A stretch of DNA of 34,496 nt, taken from NCBI GenBank assembly GCA_021811425.1, contig JAJZPA010000013.1, positions 1 through 34,496 on the forward strand, given 5' to 3'. Positions 7,689-17,884 of this stretch are shown in pieces. Source of the stretch: Bacillota bacterium. Its GTDB lineage: Bacteria; Bacillota; Desulfitobacteriia; Desulfitobacteriales; Desulfitobacteriaceae. The notes below the pieces were generated by a model. That model did no database searches. It was not told where the DNA came from and saw only the letters and a list, made by a program, of their open reading frames with translations. Positions within the stretch are counted from its first letter, which is position 1. Every line of letters begins with the position of its first letter. A program made the position numbers and the translations under genes.

Positions 7689-8108
7689 ATGAGGGTTGCG
7701 GTGATTGACGGTCAGGGTGGCGGAATCGGCAAGCATATTGTAGAGCAATTACGCAAGAAACTCCCTGACCTGGAGATTTTAGCTTTGGGGACAAATGCTT
7801 TGGCTACCGGAGCGATGTTGCGCGCAGGGGCCAGCGAAGGGGCCTCAGGAGAATCAGCCATCTGCTACAATGTTGACAAGGTTGATCTGATCCTTGGTTC
7901 TGTGGCCATAACGATGGTTTATGGCTTACTGGGGGAGATCACGCCTTCTATGGCCACCGCCATTTGCGCAAGCCAAATGCCAAAGCTTCTCCTGCCAATT
8001 CAGAGAGGAAATATTCAGATCATCACTGTTCAGAGGATACCACTCCCACATCAGATTGAAGCGTTAGTAGATGAAGTTGAACGGAGAATGACTTTAAATC
8101 AAATTTGA
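7689..8108 (+). CDS. DUF3842 family protein
   Basis: A 139-residue protein starting with VAVIDGQGGGIGKHI, a glycine-rich loop recalling nucleotide-binding Rossmann folds. A second hydrophobic block (VDLILGSVAITMVYGLLGEI) follows. The pattern is that of the DUF3842 proteins of anaerobic Firmicutes, whose function is unknown to me. GGAGG precedes the ATG at 7689. It has its own extended -10 promoter. The -35 of the cysteine synthase promoter overlaps its stop codon, so the two genes are adjacent but separately started. Confidence 0.75.
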   Translation: MRVAVIDGQGGGIGKHIVEQLRKKLPDLEILALGTNALATGAMLRAGASEGASGESAICYNVDKVDLILGSVAITMVYGLLGEITPSMATAICASQMPKLLLPIQRGNIQIITVQRIPLPHQIEALVDEVERRMTLNQI

Positions 8109-8133
8109 CAAATGAAGAAAAAAGAACTAATAT
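8105..8133 (+). promoter_or_regulatory. Sigma-A promoter of cysteine synthase
   Basis: TTGACA (8105-8110), a 17-base spacer and TAATAT (8128-8133) form a near-consensus promoter, overlapping the end of the preceding gene and 38 bases before the cysK ATG. Confidence 0.85.
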
Positions 8134-8135
8134 TA

Positions 8136-8158
8136 ATTCATACTAAATTGATATGAAT
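8136..8158. promoter_or_regulatory. Candidate operator before cysK
   Basis: A perfect 7-base inverted repeat, ATTCATA-N9-TATGAAT, lies immediately downstream of the -10 box where a repressor would block transcription. Cysteine synthesis in Firmicutes is often controlled by the Rrf2-type repressor CymR; assignment to CymR here is only a guess from position. Confidence 0.5.
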
Positions 8159-8170
8159 AGGGGGATTTGA

Positions 8171-9088
8171 ATGAAAATCGCAGACTCAATACTGGAGCTT
8201 ATTGGACATACTCCAGTCGTGAAATTGCAGCGTCTTGTTAAACCTGGAATGGCCGACGTGTTTGTAAAACTTGAATCCTTTAATCCAGGAGGGAGTGTCA
8301 AGGATCGGATTGCCTACAGTATGATTCTGGACGCAGAAACGCGGGGCCTCTTAAAACCTGGAGGGGTCATTGTGGAGCCGACCAGCGGGAACACGGGGAT
8401 AGGGCTGGCGATGGTGGCGGCAGCCCGGGGCTACCGCTTGATCGTTGTGATGCCTGAGACGATGAGCATTGAACGGCGGCTGTTAATGGCGGCCTTTGGG
8501 GCCGAATTTGTCTTAACCCCTGGCTCTCAAGGAATGAGCGGGGCGATAGCGGAAGCACAGCGCTTGGTCGATGAGAACGAAGGGTACTACATGCCGCAGC
8601 AATTTGAGAATCCCGCCAATCCCGACGCTCATCGAAAAACAACAGCGCTTGAGCTTTTGAGCCAAATGGAAGCACTGGATGCCTTTGTAGCAGGGGTTGG
8701 GACAGGCGGAACCATTACAGGCGTAGGCGAAATTCTGAAGTCGCATTTTCCTGAGATAAAAATCGTTGGGGTAGAACCTGCCGCTTCTCCGATCCTGTCC
8801 GGGGGGAAAGCAGGGCCGCATAAAATTCAGGGGATCGGGGCTGGCTTTGTACCAAAAGCGTTGAAGCGGGAGGTTCTCGATGAAATCATCCTTGTAGGGA
8901 ATGAGGAAGCGCTGGAAACCGGACGCCGCTTGGCGCGCGAGGAAGGGATTTTGTGTGGAATCTCTTCGGGTGCTTCGGTATTTGCGGCCCTGCAGCTTGC
9001 CCATCGCTTAGGGAAAGGGCACCGGATTGCAGTTCTCGCCCCGGATACGGGTGAACGCTACTTGAGTACAGAATTGTTTAACCGCTAA
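8171..9088 (+). CDS. cysK: Cysteine synthase A
   Basis: A 305-residue O-acetylserine sulfhydrylase, which makes L-cysteine from O-acetylserine and sulfide using PLP. The PLP lysine is Lys44 in GGSVKDR. The substrate loop TSGNTG is at 71-76, a GTGGT phosphate-cup motif is present, and GISSGAS lies near the C-terminus. Length is normal for CysK, without the CBS regulatory domain of cystathionine beta-synthases. AGGGGG before ATG 8171 is the Shine-Dalgarno. It is a single-gene unit with its own strong promoter, possible operator and terminator. No cysE is seen nearby. Confidence 0.95.
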   Translation: MKIADSILELIGHTPVVKLQRLVKPGMADVFVKLESFNPGGSVKDRIAYSMILDAETRGLLKPGGVIVEPTSGNTGIGLAMVAAARGYRLIVVMPETMSIERRLLMAAFGAEFVLTPGSQGMSGAIAEAQRLVDENEGYYMPQQFENPANPDAHRKTTALELLSQMEALDAFVAGVGTGGTITGVGEILKSHFPEIKIVGVEPAASPILSGGKAGPHKIQGIGAGFVPKALKREVLDEIILVGNEEALETGRRLAREEGILCGISSGASVFAALQLAHRLGKGHRIAVLAPDTGERYLSTELFNR

Positions 9089-9113
9089 GCAGAAATAGGA
9101 GTCCGATGTCAGG

Positions 9114-9160
9114 GGGCTGTCAGAGATTTTTTGAAAATCTGGGCAGCCCTTTGCTATTTC
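9114..9160 (+). terminator. Long stem-loop terminator after cysK
   Basis: GGGCTG (9114-9119) pairs with CAGCCC (9144-9149), with an inner perfect stem AGATTTT/AAAATCT (9124-9130, 9134-9140), then a T-rich tail. Confidence 0.75.
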
Positions 9161-9206
9161 TTTTCAGATTACCTCTTAGCATTTGTTGAACTCAAACGAA
9201 GTTTTC

Positions 9207-9236
9207 TTTACAAGGGAAAATTAGCTATGCTAAAAT
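9207..9236 (+). promoter_or_regulatory. Promoter of the yebC-ruv operon
   Basis: TTTACA (9207-9212), 18 bases, then TAAAAT (9231-9236) preceded by TG one base upstream (extended -10). It lies 30 bases before the yebC start. Confidence 0.65.
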
Positions 9237-9266
9237 GATCAATGGATAGATTAAGGGGGAATTTTT

Positions 9267-10025
9267 GTGTCAGGACATTCGAAATGGGCAAATATTAAAC
9301 ACAAGAAAGCCAGAGCTGATGCCCAAAAAGGACAGGCATTTACTAAGATCGGGAGAGAACTCGTTGTGGCCGCGAGAGCAGGGGGTTCTGACCCGGCTAA
9401 TAATTTCCGCTTGAAGTTGGTTATTGAAAAGGCTAAAGCGGTTAACATTCCCAATGACAATATTCAAAGAGCTATTCAAAAAGGAGCGGGTTCCGGTGAG
9501 GGCGACAACTATGAAGAGTTACGCTATGAAGGTTACGCGCCCGGCGGTGTAGCGGTGATGGTCAACATTTTGACGGATAATCGCAATCGCACCGCCGGTG
9601 AGATGCGCCATATTTTCTCCAAAAATGGCGGGAATTTGGGGGAGACCGGATGTGTCAGCTGGATGTTCAAAGAAAAAGGCCAGTTGAGCATCTCACGGGA
9701 AGGACTGAAAATGGACGAAGACGAATTTCTGATGCTGGCCTTGGATACGGGTGCGGAGGATGTGGAAACTGAGGAGGAGAGCTTCCAGGTTTACACGGAT
9801 CCTGCGGATATGGAAAACGTCAGGCAAGCCTTGATCGACCAGGGCATGGCTGTGGAGGATGCTGCTGTCAATTTGATTCCGGAAAACAAGATTGAGATCG
9901 CCGATTCTGATCAGGCTGGCAAAATTATTAAATTGATTGATGCCTTGGACGAACACGATGATGTGCAAGGGGTCTTTACAAATTTTGAATTAGCTGAAGC
10001 GATTATAACGGAATTCGAAGAATAG
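9267..10025 (+). CDS. yebC: YebC/PmpR family regulatory protein
   Basis: A 252-residue member of the YebC family, known as DNA-binding regulators and, in more recent work, as factors helping ribosomes through difficult sequences. The N-terminus [13 protein letters not shown] is the family signature, and GYAPGGVAV and [10 protein letters not shown] follow in the middle domain. Full length. Start is GTG 9267 behind AGGGGG. ruvC begins one base after the stop, so yebC and ruvC are translationally close, the arrangement seen in many bacteria. Confidence 0.96.
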   Translation: MSGHSKWANIKHKKARADAQKGQAFTKIGRELVVAARAGGSDPANNFRLKLVIEKAKAVNIPNDNIQRAIQKGAGSGEGDNYEELRYEGYAPGGVAVMVNILTDNRNRTAGEMRHIFSKNGGNLGETGCVSWMFKEKGQLSISREGLKMDEDEFLMLALDTGAEDVETEEESFQVYTDPADMENVRQALIDQGMAVEDAAVNLIPENKIEIADSDQAGKIIKLIDALDEHDDVQGVFTNFELAEAIITEFEE

Positions 10026-10026
10026 C

Positions 10027-10518
10027 ATGGTTATAGTTGGCATTGATCCGGGGACAGCGATTATGGGCTATGGGGTCATTGAACAGCAGGGCCATGTTTT
10101 AAAGGCTGTGACTTATTCGTGCTGGCGGACTCCGGCCGGGATGCCGCTTTCCGAACGGTTGTTGAGTCTCTATCACGGAATTCGTACCCTTTTGCACGAA
10201 TTCAAGCCAGATTGCCTGGCTGTGGAGGAACTTTTTTTCAACCGTAACACGACCACCGCTTTAGCCGTAGGACATGCCCGTGGAATTGTCCTCTTGGCGG
10301 CGGCAGAGCAGGGCATTCCGGTCTATGAATATACCCCCCTGCAGGTAAAGCAGGCGGTTGTGGGTTATGGTAAAGCCGATAAGGTACAAATTCAGCATAT
10401 GGTTCGGGCGTTGCTAGGCCTTCAGGAGATACCCAAACCGGATGATACGGCAGACGCGCTCGCGATTGCGATCTGTCATGCCCACAGCAGGGCTTGGCAG
10501 GGGAGAACGGAGGTCTAA
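10027..10518 (+). CDS. ruvC: Holliday junction endonuclease RuvC
   Basis: A 163-residue RNase H-fold resolvase that cuts Holliday junctions as a dimer, working with RuvAB. The acidic catalytic set is visible: Asp7 in GIDPG, Glu67 in AVEELFF, and Asp140 and Asp143 in [10 protein letters not shown]. Normal length. It starts at ATG 10027, one base after yebC, and its 3' end carries the Shine-Dalgarno of ruvA (GGAGG at 10509-10513). Confidence 0.96.
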   Translation: MVIVGIDPGTAIMGYGVIEQQGHVLKAVTYSCWRTPAGMPLSERLLSLYHGIRTLLHEFKPDCLAVEELFFNRNTTTALAVGHARGIVLLAAAEQGIPVYEYTPLQVKQAVVGYGKADKVQIQHMVRALLGLQEIPKPDDTADALAIAICHAHSRAWQGRTEV

Positions 10519-10522
10519 GCAG

Positions 10523-11143
10523 ATGATCGGAATGCTAAGGGGCCGCGTGTGGGAGATTCAGGCGGAAAAGCTCATCCTTGATGTGCAAGGGGTAGGGTAT
10601 CTCTTGTCAGTGCCGTTAGGGATCCTGGGCCGGGTGCATCCGGGTCAGGAATTGATAGTGTATACACATACTCACATGAGGGAAGAGGAGATTGCCCTTT
10701 ATGGGTTCGCTTCGTTAAACGAGAAGAAACTATTTTTGGACATGCTTAATGTCTCTGGAATCGGACCTAAAGTTGGGATGGCGATTCTTTCGACACTGGG
10801 GCAACCTGAGCTGGAACAGGCCTTGGCTCAGGAAGATATCGGGCGTCTGACCAAAGTGCCCGGTGTGGGCAAGAAAACAGCTCAACGCTTGGTTTTGGAG
10901 CTTAAAGATAAGTTTAAAGGCCTGGGAATGGATGGAGAAGCGAGGAGCGGAAGTGAGACTTACCGGGGGGATTCAGAGGCTTTAGAGACATTGTTGGCCC
11001 TGGGGTTCAATCCGGAGGAAGCCCAGAAAGCCTTGAGTAGGGCGCTTTCAGGGAAGAAAGGGCTTTCCTCCGATCGAGAGACTGAAGCGGTACTGACTGT
11101 TGAAGAGCAGGTTCGGCTCGCCCTAAAACAATTAGCAGGTTAG
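10523..11143 (+). CDS. ruvA: Holliday junction helicase subunit RuvA
   Basis: A 206-residue junction-recognition protein that loads RuvB. The N-terminal OB-fold begins [12 protein letters not shown]. Two helix-hairpin-helix motifs follow ([29 protein letters not shown]), then the C-terminal RuvB-binding three-helix domain ([19 protein letters not shown]). The frame stays open upstream to 10442, but ATG 10523 with GGAGG nine bases before it gives the family N-terminus, so it starts four bases after the ruvC stop. Confidence 0.95.
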   Translation: MIGMLRGRVWEIQAEKLILDVQGVGYLLSVPLGILGRVHPGQELIVYTHTHMREEEIALYGFASLNEKKLFLDMLNVSGIGPKVGMAILSTLGQPELEQALAQEDIGRLTKVPGVGKKTAQRLVLELKDKFKGLGMDGEARSGSETYRGDSEALETLLALGFNPEEAQKALSRALSGKKGLSSDRETEAVLTVEEQVRLALKQLAG

Positions 11144-11214
11144 TTGCCAGATTCCCATGTTGGACGGTAAAACCATTCAGATAACTACTACAAAACGAAA
11201 AGAGGGAAGGGTAC

Positions 11215-12261
11215 ATGGAGGAACGCGTCATGGCTCCGCAGGAACAACGGGGGGACCAAGGGGGTGAAGTCCTCCGTCCCAACCGATTGAGCGAATATAT
11301 TGGGCAAACTAAAGTCAAGGAAAATATCGCTATTTTCATCCAAGCCGCTCTGACGCGCGGTGATCCTTTGGATCACGTGCTTTTGTATGGCCCGCCGGGA
11401 TTAGGAAAAACGACACTAGCAAATATCATTGCCGCAGAATTGGGAGTGAATATCCGTACTACCTCGGGGCCAGCTATAGAACGGCCAGGGGATTTGGCAG
11501 CGATCCTTACCTCATTGGAGGCCAGAGATGTTCTATTTATTGATGAAGTTCACCGTCTGAACCGGACCACGGAGGAGATTCTCTATTCAGCGATGGAAGA
11601 CGGATGTTTGGATATCATGATCGGGAAAGGCCCGAGTGCGCGCTCCATTCGCCTTTCCCTGCCGCCATTTACCCTCGTGGGCGCAACGACCAGGGCTGGG
11701 CAGTTAACTTCGCCGCTACGGGATCGATTTGGGGTCATCAGTCGCCTGGAATTCTATGGGACGGACGATTTGTTGGCGATTGTGCTGCGGGCCGCCGGGA
11801 TTCTTAGCCTAACGATCACTTCCGAGGGAGCCGAAGAGATCGCCCGCCGTTCGCGGGGTACCCCGCGCATTGCCAATCGCCTCTTGAAGCGGGTTAGAGA
11901 TTATGCTCAGGTTTGGCAGGATGGCACGGTGACGAAAGAATTGGCAAAGGAAGCCTTGACCCGCTTAGAAGTTGATCCGGCGGGGTTAGATAAGATCGAC
12001 CAGAGAACTCTGAGCACGATCATTTTAGCCTTTAGTGGGGGACCCGTAGGTTTGGATACCTTAGCTGCTACCATTGGAGAGGAAGCAGAGACGCTTGAAG
12101 ATGTGGTCGAACCCTTCTTGCTTCAAAATGGCTTTTTACAGCGAACCCCCCGTGGGCGGGTAGCAACACCCAAAGCTTACCAGCATTTAAATCTGGTTTT
12201 GCCTGTATCCCGCTCCGAGGTAAGCCTATTTGCGGAAGAGGATGAGTCAGGTCGTGTGTAG
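11215..12261 (+). CDS. ruvB: Holliday junction branch-migration ATPase RuvB
   Basis: A 348-residue AAA+ motor that drives branch migration with RuvA. Walker A is GPPGLGKTT at 59-67 and Walker B is LFIDE at 107-111. A sensor region with GATTRAG and the arginine finger segment SPLRDRFG follow, and the C-terminal winged-helix domain ends the protein ([17 protein letters not shown]). The ATG at 11215 follows an AGAGGGAAGGG stretch. About 70 bases separate it from ruvA, with no terminator between. Confidence 0.96.
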   Translation: MEERVMAPQEQRGDQGGEVLRPNRLSEYIGQTKVKENIAIFIQAALTRGDPLDHVLLYGPPGLGKTTLANIIAAELGVNIRTTSGPAIERPGDLAAILTSLEARDVLFIDEVHRLNRTTEEILYSAMEDGCLDIMIGKGPSARSIRLSLPPFTLVGATTRAGQLTSPLRDRFGVISRLEFYGTDDLLAIVLRAAGILSLTITSEGAEEIARRSRGTPRIANRLLKRVRDYAQVWQDGTVTKELAKEALTRLEVDPAGLDKIDQRTLSTIILAFSGGPVGLDTLAATIGEEAETLEDVVEPFLLQNGFLQRTPRGRVATPKAYQHLNLVLPVSRSEVSLFAEEDESGRV

Positions 12262-12323
12262 ATAAACGTGGCATAGAATAAAAGAAAAATGGGAACCCTG
12301 TTCGGGAGAGGGGGTGTGGTAAC

Positions 12324-13670
12324 ATGCATCCCAGAAAGGGACGGGTTGTGATTTTTCTGGCTCTGATGCTACTATGGCTTGTTCCTACAAGCGCTGAGGC
12401 TAAAGAAGTCAGTGTCAACTTGGTCTGGAAGTTCAGCCAGTCTGGTTGGCTTGAGATTCAGATTGACGGGGGTATATATGAACTTAGACAGGGTTTAAGT
12501 AAGGGAGCAAACCCTGACAAGTCGGAAAACTCAAAGCTCGCTCCCGGTTCGCGTCTGCAGTTAGGCTGGGGAGGCTGGGCACCGATCTGGCGTTTGAATG
12601 ACGGGGCGTTTCAGTTTGCCCCTCCCGGCTTGGATCTTTTAGGCGAGGGTTCCTTTGCGGTCAAAACTCCTGAAGGGACGAAAGTAATCTATCGCGGAAA
12701 TCTGCACTGTGAATGGAAGGCAGGGGCTTGGCAGCTCACGAATCGCCTTGAAGCTGAGGATTACCTCAAGGGGGTTGTTCCGATTGAAATGAGCAACGCT
12801 TGGGCTAAGGACGGCATGGAAGCGTTGAAAGCACAAGCTGTAGCAGCCCGCACCTATTTGGTCAAACGGACGGCAGGTGGGAAAGCCATCACCGATTCCC
12901 CGGATACAGACCAAGCCTATTTGGGTAAGAATGTAGAAGGGACTGCGAGTTTCGCCGTGGACGCGACCGCTTTCGAGATTCTGGAGGACGCACAGACGCA
13001 ACAACCGATCGATGCGCTGTATTCCTCACACGATGGAGGGTACACGGAAGATGTTAAGAATGTCTGGGGCCAGACGGATTGGCATTTTCGTTCTAAACCG
13101 GATCCGTTTTCCTTAGGAGTGGGCGGGGCGGCTGGAAGCTGGCATTATATTCTTTCGGCACCGGCCTTGGGAGAAGCGTTTAGCTTGGGACCCATACGAA
13201 AAATCGACTTAGCGAAATACTCTTCTGGTCGTGTATATACGGTCAAGCTGGAGGCCTGGGACGGCAAAACCAAAGAGGTCACGGGGAAAGCCTTTGTCAA
13301 AGCCTTTTATCCATTTGGCCAGCCGATTCAGGAAGAGGCCTTCTTGGGAAGTCTCTTTGAGGTGAATCATTACGAAACAGAGCCAGGCGTTTGGGTAAAG
13401 CCGGGCCTGCGTTTGCCGGATCCTCTGCCTTGGGCAGTGTTGCCCGGCCCGCGCCTCGGGAAAATATGGAGTTCGAAGGAAATCCTGGCCTTTAACCAAC
13501 CGTATGGTGTTTTTGTCTTTCACGGGATGGGTTGGGGGCATGGTGTCGGGATGTCTCAGTGGGGCGCTTACCACATGGCCCAGCTCGGTTACAGTTACAA
13601 AGACATCCTGGCGTTTTACTACGAGAATACAACCTTGGGCAAGACGCCTAGGGTGAAGCCAGGGAAGTGA
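12324..13670 (+). CDS. spoIID: SpoIID/LytB domain sporulation protein
   Basis: A 448-residue secreted or membrane-anchored protein. SpoIID is a lytic transglycosylase that degrades septal peptidoglycan during forespore engulfment. An N-terminal hydrophobic segment (residues about 7-24, ending SAEA) works as signal or anchor. The SpoIID core has [14 protein letters not shown], in which the Glu after PI matches the family's catalytic residue, then [12 protein letters not shown] and the C-terminal [16 protein letters not shown]. Sited between ruvB and queA and probably in their operon, so paralogue assignment (true SpoIID or a related LytB-type protein) is uncertain. It supports a spore-forming host. 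Confidence 0.85.
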   Translation: MHPRKGRVVIFLALMLLWLVPTSAEAKEVSVNLVWKFSQSGWLEIQIDGGIYELRQGLSKGANPDKSENSKLAPGSRLQLGWGGWAPIWRLNDGAFQFAPPGLDLLGEGSFAVKTPEGTKVIYRGNLHCEWKAGAWQLTNRLEAEDYLKGVVPIEMSNAWAKDGMEALKAQAVAARTYLVKRTAGGKAITDSPDTDQAYLGKNVEGTASFAVDATAFEILEDAQTQQPIDALYSSHDGGYTEDVKNVWGQTDWHFRSKPDPFSLGVGGAAGSWHYILSAPALGEAFSLGPIRKIDLAKYSSGRVYTVKLEAWDGKTKEVTGKAFVKAFYPFGQPIQEEAFLGSLFEVNHYETEPGVWVKPGLRLPDPLPWAVLPGPRLGKIWSSKEILAFNQPYGVFVFHGMGWGHGVGMSQWGAYHMAQLGYSYKDILAFYYENTTLGKTPRVKPGK

Positions 13671-13696
13671 AGATTGGTAGACAAGGAGTATTTGGA

Positions 13697-14722
13697 TTGA
13701 ACGTCTCAGATTTTGATTTTCATTTACCAGAAGAACTGATTGCCCAACATCCCCTGGCACAGCGGGATGCTTCCCGGTTGATGGTTCTTCATCGGGGAAC
13801 TCAGGTTATTGAACACCGTCATTTTTACGACTTACCGGAGTATCTGCGGTCAGGGGATGTTCTGGTTTTAAACAATACGCGGGTGATTCCGGCCCGCCTC
13901 CTGGGGGAAAAGACTCAGGGCGGCGCCCGGATGGAAATTTTACTCTTAAAACGATGGGAGCGGGATATCTGGGAAGTGTTGCTTAAACCTGCCAAGCGGC
14001 TGCGGCTGGGTCAGAGTGTGGATTTTGGGGGCGGGATTTTACAGGGAGAGTTAGTGGACATTCTTCCCAACGGTAATCGGATCCTGCATTTTTCCTATCG
14101 AGGCGTCTTTGAAGCGGTTCTTGATCAACTCGGGCAGATGCCCCTGCCGCCATACATTACGGAAACGCTGGCCGACTCGGAGCGCTATCAGACCGTGTAT
14201 GCCAAAGAAAGGGGTTCGGCCGCCGCTCCGACGGCAGGATTGCATTTTACGCCCGAGTTGTTGGCGGCTCTACGGGAGCGGGGCATCGAGGTTTTGGAGA
14301 TCCTTCTCCATGTCGGCCTGGGCACGTTCCGCCCGGTGCAAGTAGAAAATATCCATGAACATGTGATGCACTCCGAATATTACCAGATGGATGAAGAAAC
14401 TGCCGCCCGGCTTAATCGGGCCAAAGCAGAGAAAAGGCGGATCATCGCGGTGGGAACTACAGTCACGCGAACCCTGGAGACGATTGCGGCCCCTGATGGG
14501 AGGATGAAAGCGCAAGAAGGATGGACGGATATTTTCATTTATCCGGGTTACACTTTCCAAGCGGTCGATGGGCTGATTACGAACTTTCATTTCCCAAAAT
14601 CCACTCTAATCATGCTTGTCAGTGCCTTTGCAGGCCGAACATTTACTCTGCAGGCTTATGAAAAGGCCATTGGAAAGGGATACCGCTTTTTCAGCTTTGG
14701 GGATGCGATGTTTATAGTTTAG
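13697..14722 (+). CDS. queA: S-adenosylmethionine:tRNA ribosyltransferase-isomerase
   Basis: A 341-residue QueA, which adds the cyclopentene-epoxide to 7-aminomethyl-7-deazaguanine in tRNA during queuosine synthesis. The family N-terminus [19 protein letters not shown] begins at TTG 13697. AAGGAG at 13683-13688 lies eight bases upstream and fixes that start, although the frame is open from a GTG overlapping the spoIID stop. [22 protein letters not shown] and a GTFRPV segment are family landmarks. Its usual partner tgt is displaced by a toxin-antitoxin insertion immediately downstream. Confidence 0.95.
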   Translation: MNVSDFDFHLPEELIAQHPLAQRDASRLMVLHRGTQVIEHRHFYDLPEYLRSGDVLVLNNTRVIPARLLGEKTQGGARMEILLLKRWERDIWEVLLKPAKRLRLGQSVDFGGGILQGELVDILPNGNRILHFSYRGVFEAVLDQLGQMPLPPYITETLADSERYQTVYAKERGSAAAPTAGLHFTPELLAALRERGIEVLEILLHVGLGTFRPVQVENIHEHVMHSEYYQMDEETAARLNRAKAEKRRIIAVGTTVTRTLETIAAPDGRMKAQEGWTDIFIYPGYTFQAVDGLITNFHFPKSTLIMLVSAFAGRTFTLQAYEKAIGKGYRFFSFGDAMFIV

Positions 14723-14751
14723 TAGACAATATATCAATATTCCGATAAAAT
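14723..14751 (+). promoter_or_regulatory. Promoter of the toxin-antitoxin module
   Basis: TAGACA (14723-14728), 17 bases, TAAAAT (14746-14751), beginning one base after the queA stop. The spacer contains an AT-only near-palindrome (ATATATCAATAT), a plausible antitoxin operator for autorepression. Confidence 0.65.
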
Positions 14752-14781
14752 GTGAGTATAACAAAGATGGAGGTGGATGAA

Positions 14782-15045
14782 ATGCCAACCATTAGACCAA
14801 GCTCTGACTTGAGAAATAGCTACAGTGAGATTTCGGAGTTTTGCCATAAGTACAATGAGCCCGTATATATCACGAAGAATGGTTCCGGGGACCTTGCAGT
14901 TATGAGTATTGAGACCTATGAAAGGCTTGTTGGAAAATTCGAATTGTATGCCATACTTGATAAGGGACTGGATGATATTGAACATGGCCGTGTGAAACCT
15001 GCACGGGAAGTGTTTGCAAGAATAGAAAGCAGGTTAAGAAAATGA
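14782..15045 (+). CDS. Type II antitoxin, Phd/YefM-like
   Basis: An 87-residue protein with the Phd/YefM layout. The N-terminal DNA-binding part (MPTIRPSSDLRNSYSEI) is followed by CHKYNEPVYITKNGSGDLAVMSIETYERL, the classic antitoxin segment. A charged C-terminal tail (ARIESRLRK) would neutralise the toxin. GGAGGTGG just before ATG 14782 sets the start; the frame extends to a GTG at 14752 without a ribosome site. It overlaps the toxin by four bases (ATGA). Expected to repress its own promoter with the toxin as co-repressor. Confidence 0.88.
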   Translation: MPTIRPSSDLRNSYSEISEFCHKYNEPVYITKNGSGDLAVMSIETYERLVGKFELYAILDKGLDDIEHGRVKPAREVFARIESRLRK

Positions 15046-15356
15046 AGCGATATAATCTGGTTATCGCAGAAGCTGCAGAGGAGGACCTTGATGGAATTGC
15101 AGACTATATTTCATATGCGTTAAAAGAACCAACTACCGCGTTGAAGCAGCTTGCAAGAATAGAAGAGGCTATGGCGTCTCTGGAAGAACCGCCGGAGCGC
15201 CATAGCCTTGTTCAAGATAGATATCTGGCAGCGAAAGGAATAAGGAAGCTGCCGATGGATAATTACCTGATATTTTATACCGTGAACAAAAGCACGAATA
15301 CTATTAACATCGTCCGTGTTCTGCACGGCAGACGCGATTGGGAGAGCATATTATAA
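15042..15356 (+). CDS. Type II toxin, RelE/ParE family
   Basis: A 104-residue basic protein: MKRYNLVIAEAAEEDLDGIADYI at the start and YLAAKGIRKLPMDNYLIFYTVNKSTNTINIVRVLHGRRDW at the end follow the RelE/ParE fold (A-x-x-D-L-x-x-I helix, then the R-x-L-x...Y-x-I-x-Y beta strands). RelE-type members cleave ribosome-bound mRNA and ParE-type members poison gyrase; the sequence does not let me choose. It overlaps the antitoxin start-to-stop (ATGA), so translation is coupled. The pair sits between queA and tgt, which are normally adjacent. Confidence 0.88.
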   Translation: MKRYNLVIAEAAEEDLDGIADYISYALKEPTTALKQLARIEEAMASLEEPPERHSLVQDRYLAAKGIRKLPMDNYLIFYTVNKSTNTINIVRVLHGRRDWESIL

Positions 15357-15377
15357 CGTCCATTCTGCTTCCCGTGA

Positions 15378-16559
<1,182 letters not shown>

Positions 16560-16662
16560 GTATTAAGTAAAATCTTCGCATCGGGGCAGGATTTTTAGGC
16601 CCTTGTGGTGAAGTTACTAGCTCAAGTGATTTAGAAGAAACGATTTAAAGGAGGATTATTCT

Positions 16663-17028
16663 GTGAGTGGAAACACTATGACCCTAGCACTCTATTTCGT
16701 CGTCTTTTTTGGTATCATGTACTTTCTCATGATCCGCCCCCAACAGAAGCAACAAAAACAGCGGCAGGCGATGCTGAGCAGCTTGCATGTCAATGACAAG
16801 GTCGTGACCTCAGGCGGGATTTATGGCAAGATCACCAAAGTCAAGGACAAATCCATCATGCTGAGAGTGGCGGACAAAGTTGAAATCGAGGTTGCGAAGG
16901 CCGGGATCGGCAGTGTAGAGAATCGGGAGGTTACGGTAGAGAAGGACAAAAAAGAGGATAAGAAAGAAGACAAAAAAGACAAGTCGACCGAAACTGAAGA
17001 GGAACAGACCCAGTCGAGTGAAGGCTAA
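16663..17028 (+). CDS. yajC: Preprotein translocase subunit YajC
   Basis: A 121-residue accessory of the SecDF complex. It has one N-terminal membrane segment (about residues 5-24), the family hallmark FLMIRPQQKQQK straight after it, and then a small beta-rich cytoplasmic domain (LHVNDKVVTSGGIYGKI). The last 28 or so residues are a Lys/Glu/Asp repeat tail (KKEDKKEDKKDK) longer than in typical YajC, of low complexity. Start GTG 16663 follows AAAGGAGG. It precedes secD and secF with one gene between. Confidence 0.94.
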   Translation: MSGNTMTLALYFVVFFGIMYFLMIRPQQKQQKQRQAMLSSLHVNDKVVTSGGIYGKITKVKDKSIMLRVADKVEIEVAKAGIGSVENREVTVEKDKKEDKKEDKKDKSTETEEEQTQSSEG

Positions 17029-17061
17029 GGAAACGCTTCAAAGTAAGAAGGTACGCCAGGA

Positions 17062-17091
17062 AAAAAGCAAGCGGGTGTCCGCTTGCTTTTT
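17062..17091 (+). terminator. Terminator after yajC
   Basis: A perfect 13-base stem (17062-17074 with 17079-17091), GTGT loop and a T-run within the 3' arm. It lies 30 bases before the HD gene's ribosome site, so it may attenuate as well as terminate. Confidence 0.8.
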
Positions 17092-17118
17092 ATATAGCAC
17101 AACCAGGGGAGGGCTCTT

Positions 17119-17781
17119 GTGAAACAGGTTACCTTAGCGGACTTGAAAACGGATCCGTTTGTGCAGGGATATATTGAGGGAGGGAACCGCCACCTCGGGG
17201 CGATTGGGTATACGGAACACGGGTTTCGCCATGTCAATCTGGTAGCCCATATTGCCTCCAACCTGTTAGAAAAGTTGGAGCATCCAGCTCGTGAGTGCGA
17301 ACTGGCGGCTATTGCCGGGTATCTCCATGATATAGGCAATGCGGTAAACCGGGTTGGGCACGCACATACCGGGGCAGTATTAGCTGCCGGAATTCTCGAA
17401 CGGCACACGATGCCGCCCGAAGAGATCACGACGATCATTGGAGCGATTGGCAACCATGATGAAGGGGATGGACACCCGGTAAGTCCCGTGTCAGCGGCTC
17501 TGATTTTAGCGGATAAATCCGATGTGCACCGTTCGCGGGTACGCAATCCAGATCTCTCAACCTTTGATATTCACGATCGCGTAAATTATGCGGTCGAACG
17601 TTCTTTTCTTCGAGTGCACTCCGAGAACCATGTCGCTTTGGAATTGACCATTAATACGGAAATTTGTCCAGTCATGGATTATTTCGAGATCTTTATGGCA
17701 CGTATGCTGTTGTCTCGTAAAGCCGCTGAATTCTTAGGGGCACAGTTTGAATTGGTTATCAATGGGGTTAAACTGCTGTAA
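17119..17781 (+). CDS. HD-domain phosphohydrolase
   Basis: A 220-residue soluble protein with a metal-dependent HD domain: His38 in FRHVN, the His70-Asp71 pair in GYLHDIGN, His81/His83 in VGHAHTG, a GNHDEG segment near 113-118 and a distal Asp in LADKSDVHR. Such domains hydrolyse phosphomonoesters or nucleotides; the substrate is unknown. Start GTG 17119 follows GGGGAGGG. Located between yajC and secD, an order I associate with Peptococcaceae. secD has its own promoter right after it. Confidence 0.85.
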   Translation: MKQVTLADLKTDPFVQGYIEGGNRHLGAIGYTEHGFRHVNLVAHIASNLLEKLEHPARECELAAIAGYLHDIGNAVNRVGHAHTGAVLAAGILERHTMPPEEITTIIGAIGNHDEGDGHPVSPVSAALILADKSDVHRSRVRNPDLSTFDIHDRVNYAVERSFLRVHSENHVALELTINTEICPVMDYFEIFMARMLLSRKAAEFLGAQFELVINGVKLL

Positions 17782-17806
17782 CAGCTGCCAATCTAATCGG
17801 GGCGCA

Positions 17807-17836
17807 TTGACACTCAGACAAGCAGGGACGTATAAT
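17807..17836 (+). promoter_or_regulatory. Sigma-A promoter of secDF
   Basis: TTGACA (17807-17812), an 18-base spacer and TATAAT (17831-17836): both hexamers are perfect consensus. It lies 48 bases before the secD ATG. Confidence 0.88.
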
Positions 17837-17884
17837 AAACTTTGGCATGGGCAAGTCCCATATATATGATGAGGGAGGAACATT

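Noticed and set aside
10442-10522. Upstream extension of RuvA into ruvC
   Set aside because: The extension is out-of-frame ruvC sequence; the ATG at 10523 with a proper ribosome site gives the family N-terminus.
13209-13760. Long antisense open frame (183 codons) across spoIID and queA
   Set aside because: No ribosome site or domain, and it overlaps two clear genes; an artefact of their codon use.
16560-16600. Terminator after tgt
   Set aside because: AAAATC/GATTTT can pair, but the stem is only six bases with a 15-base loop and lacks a GC-rich base.
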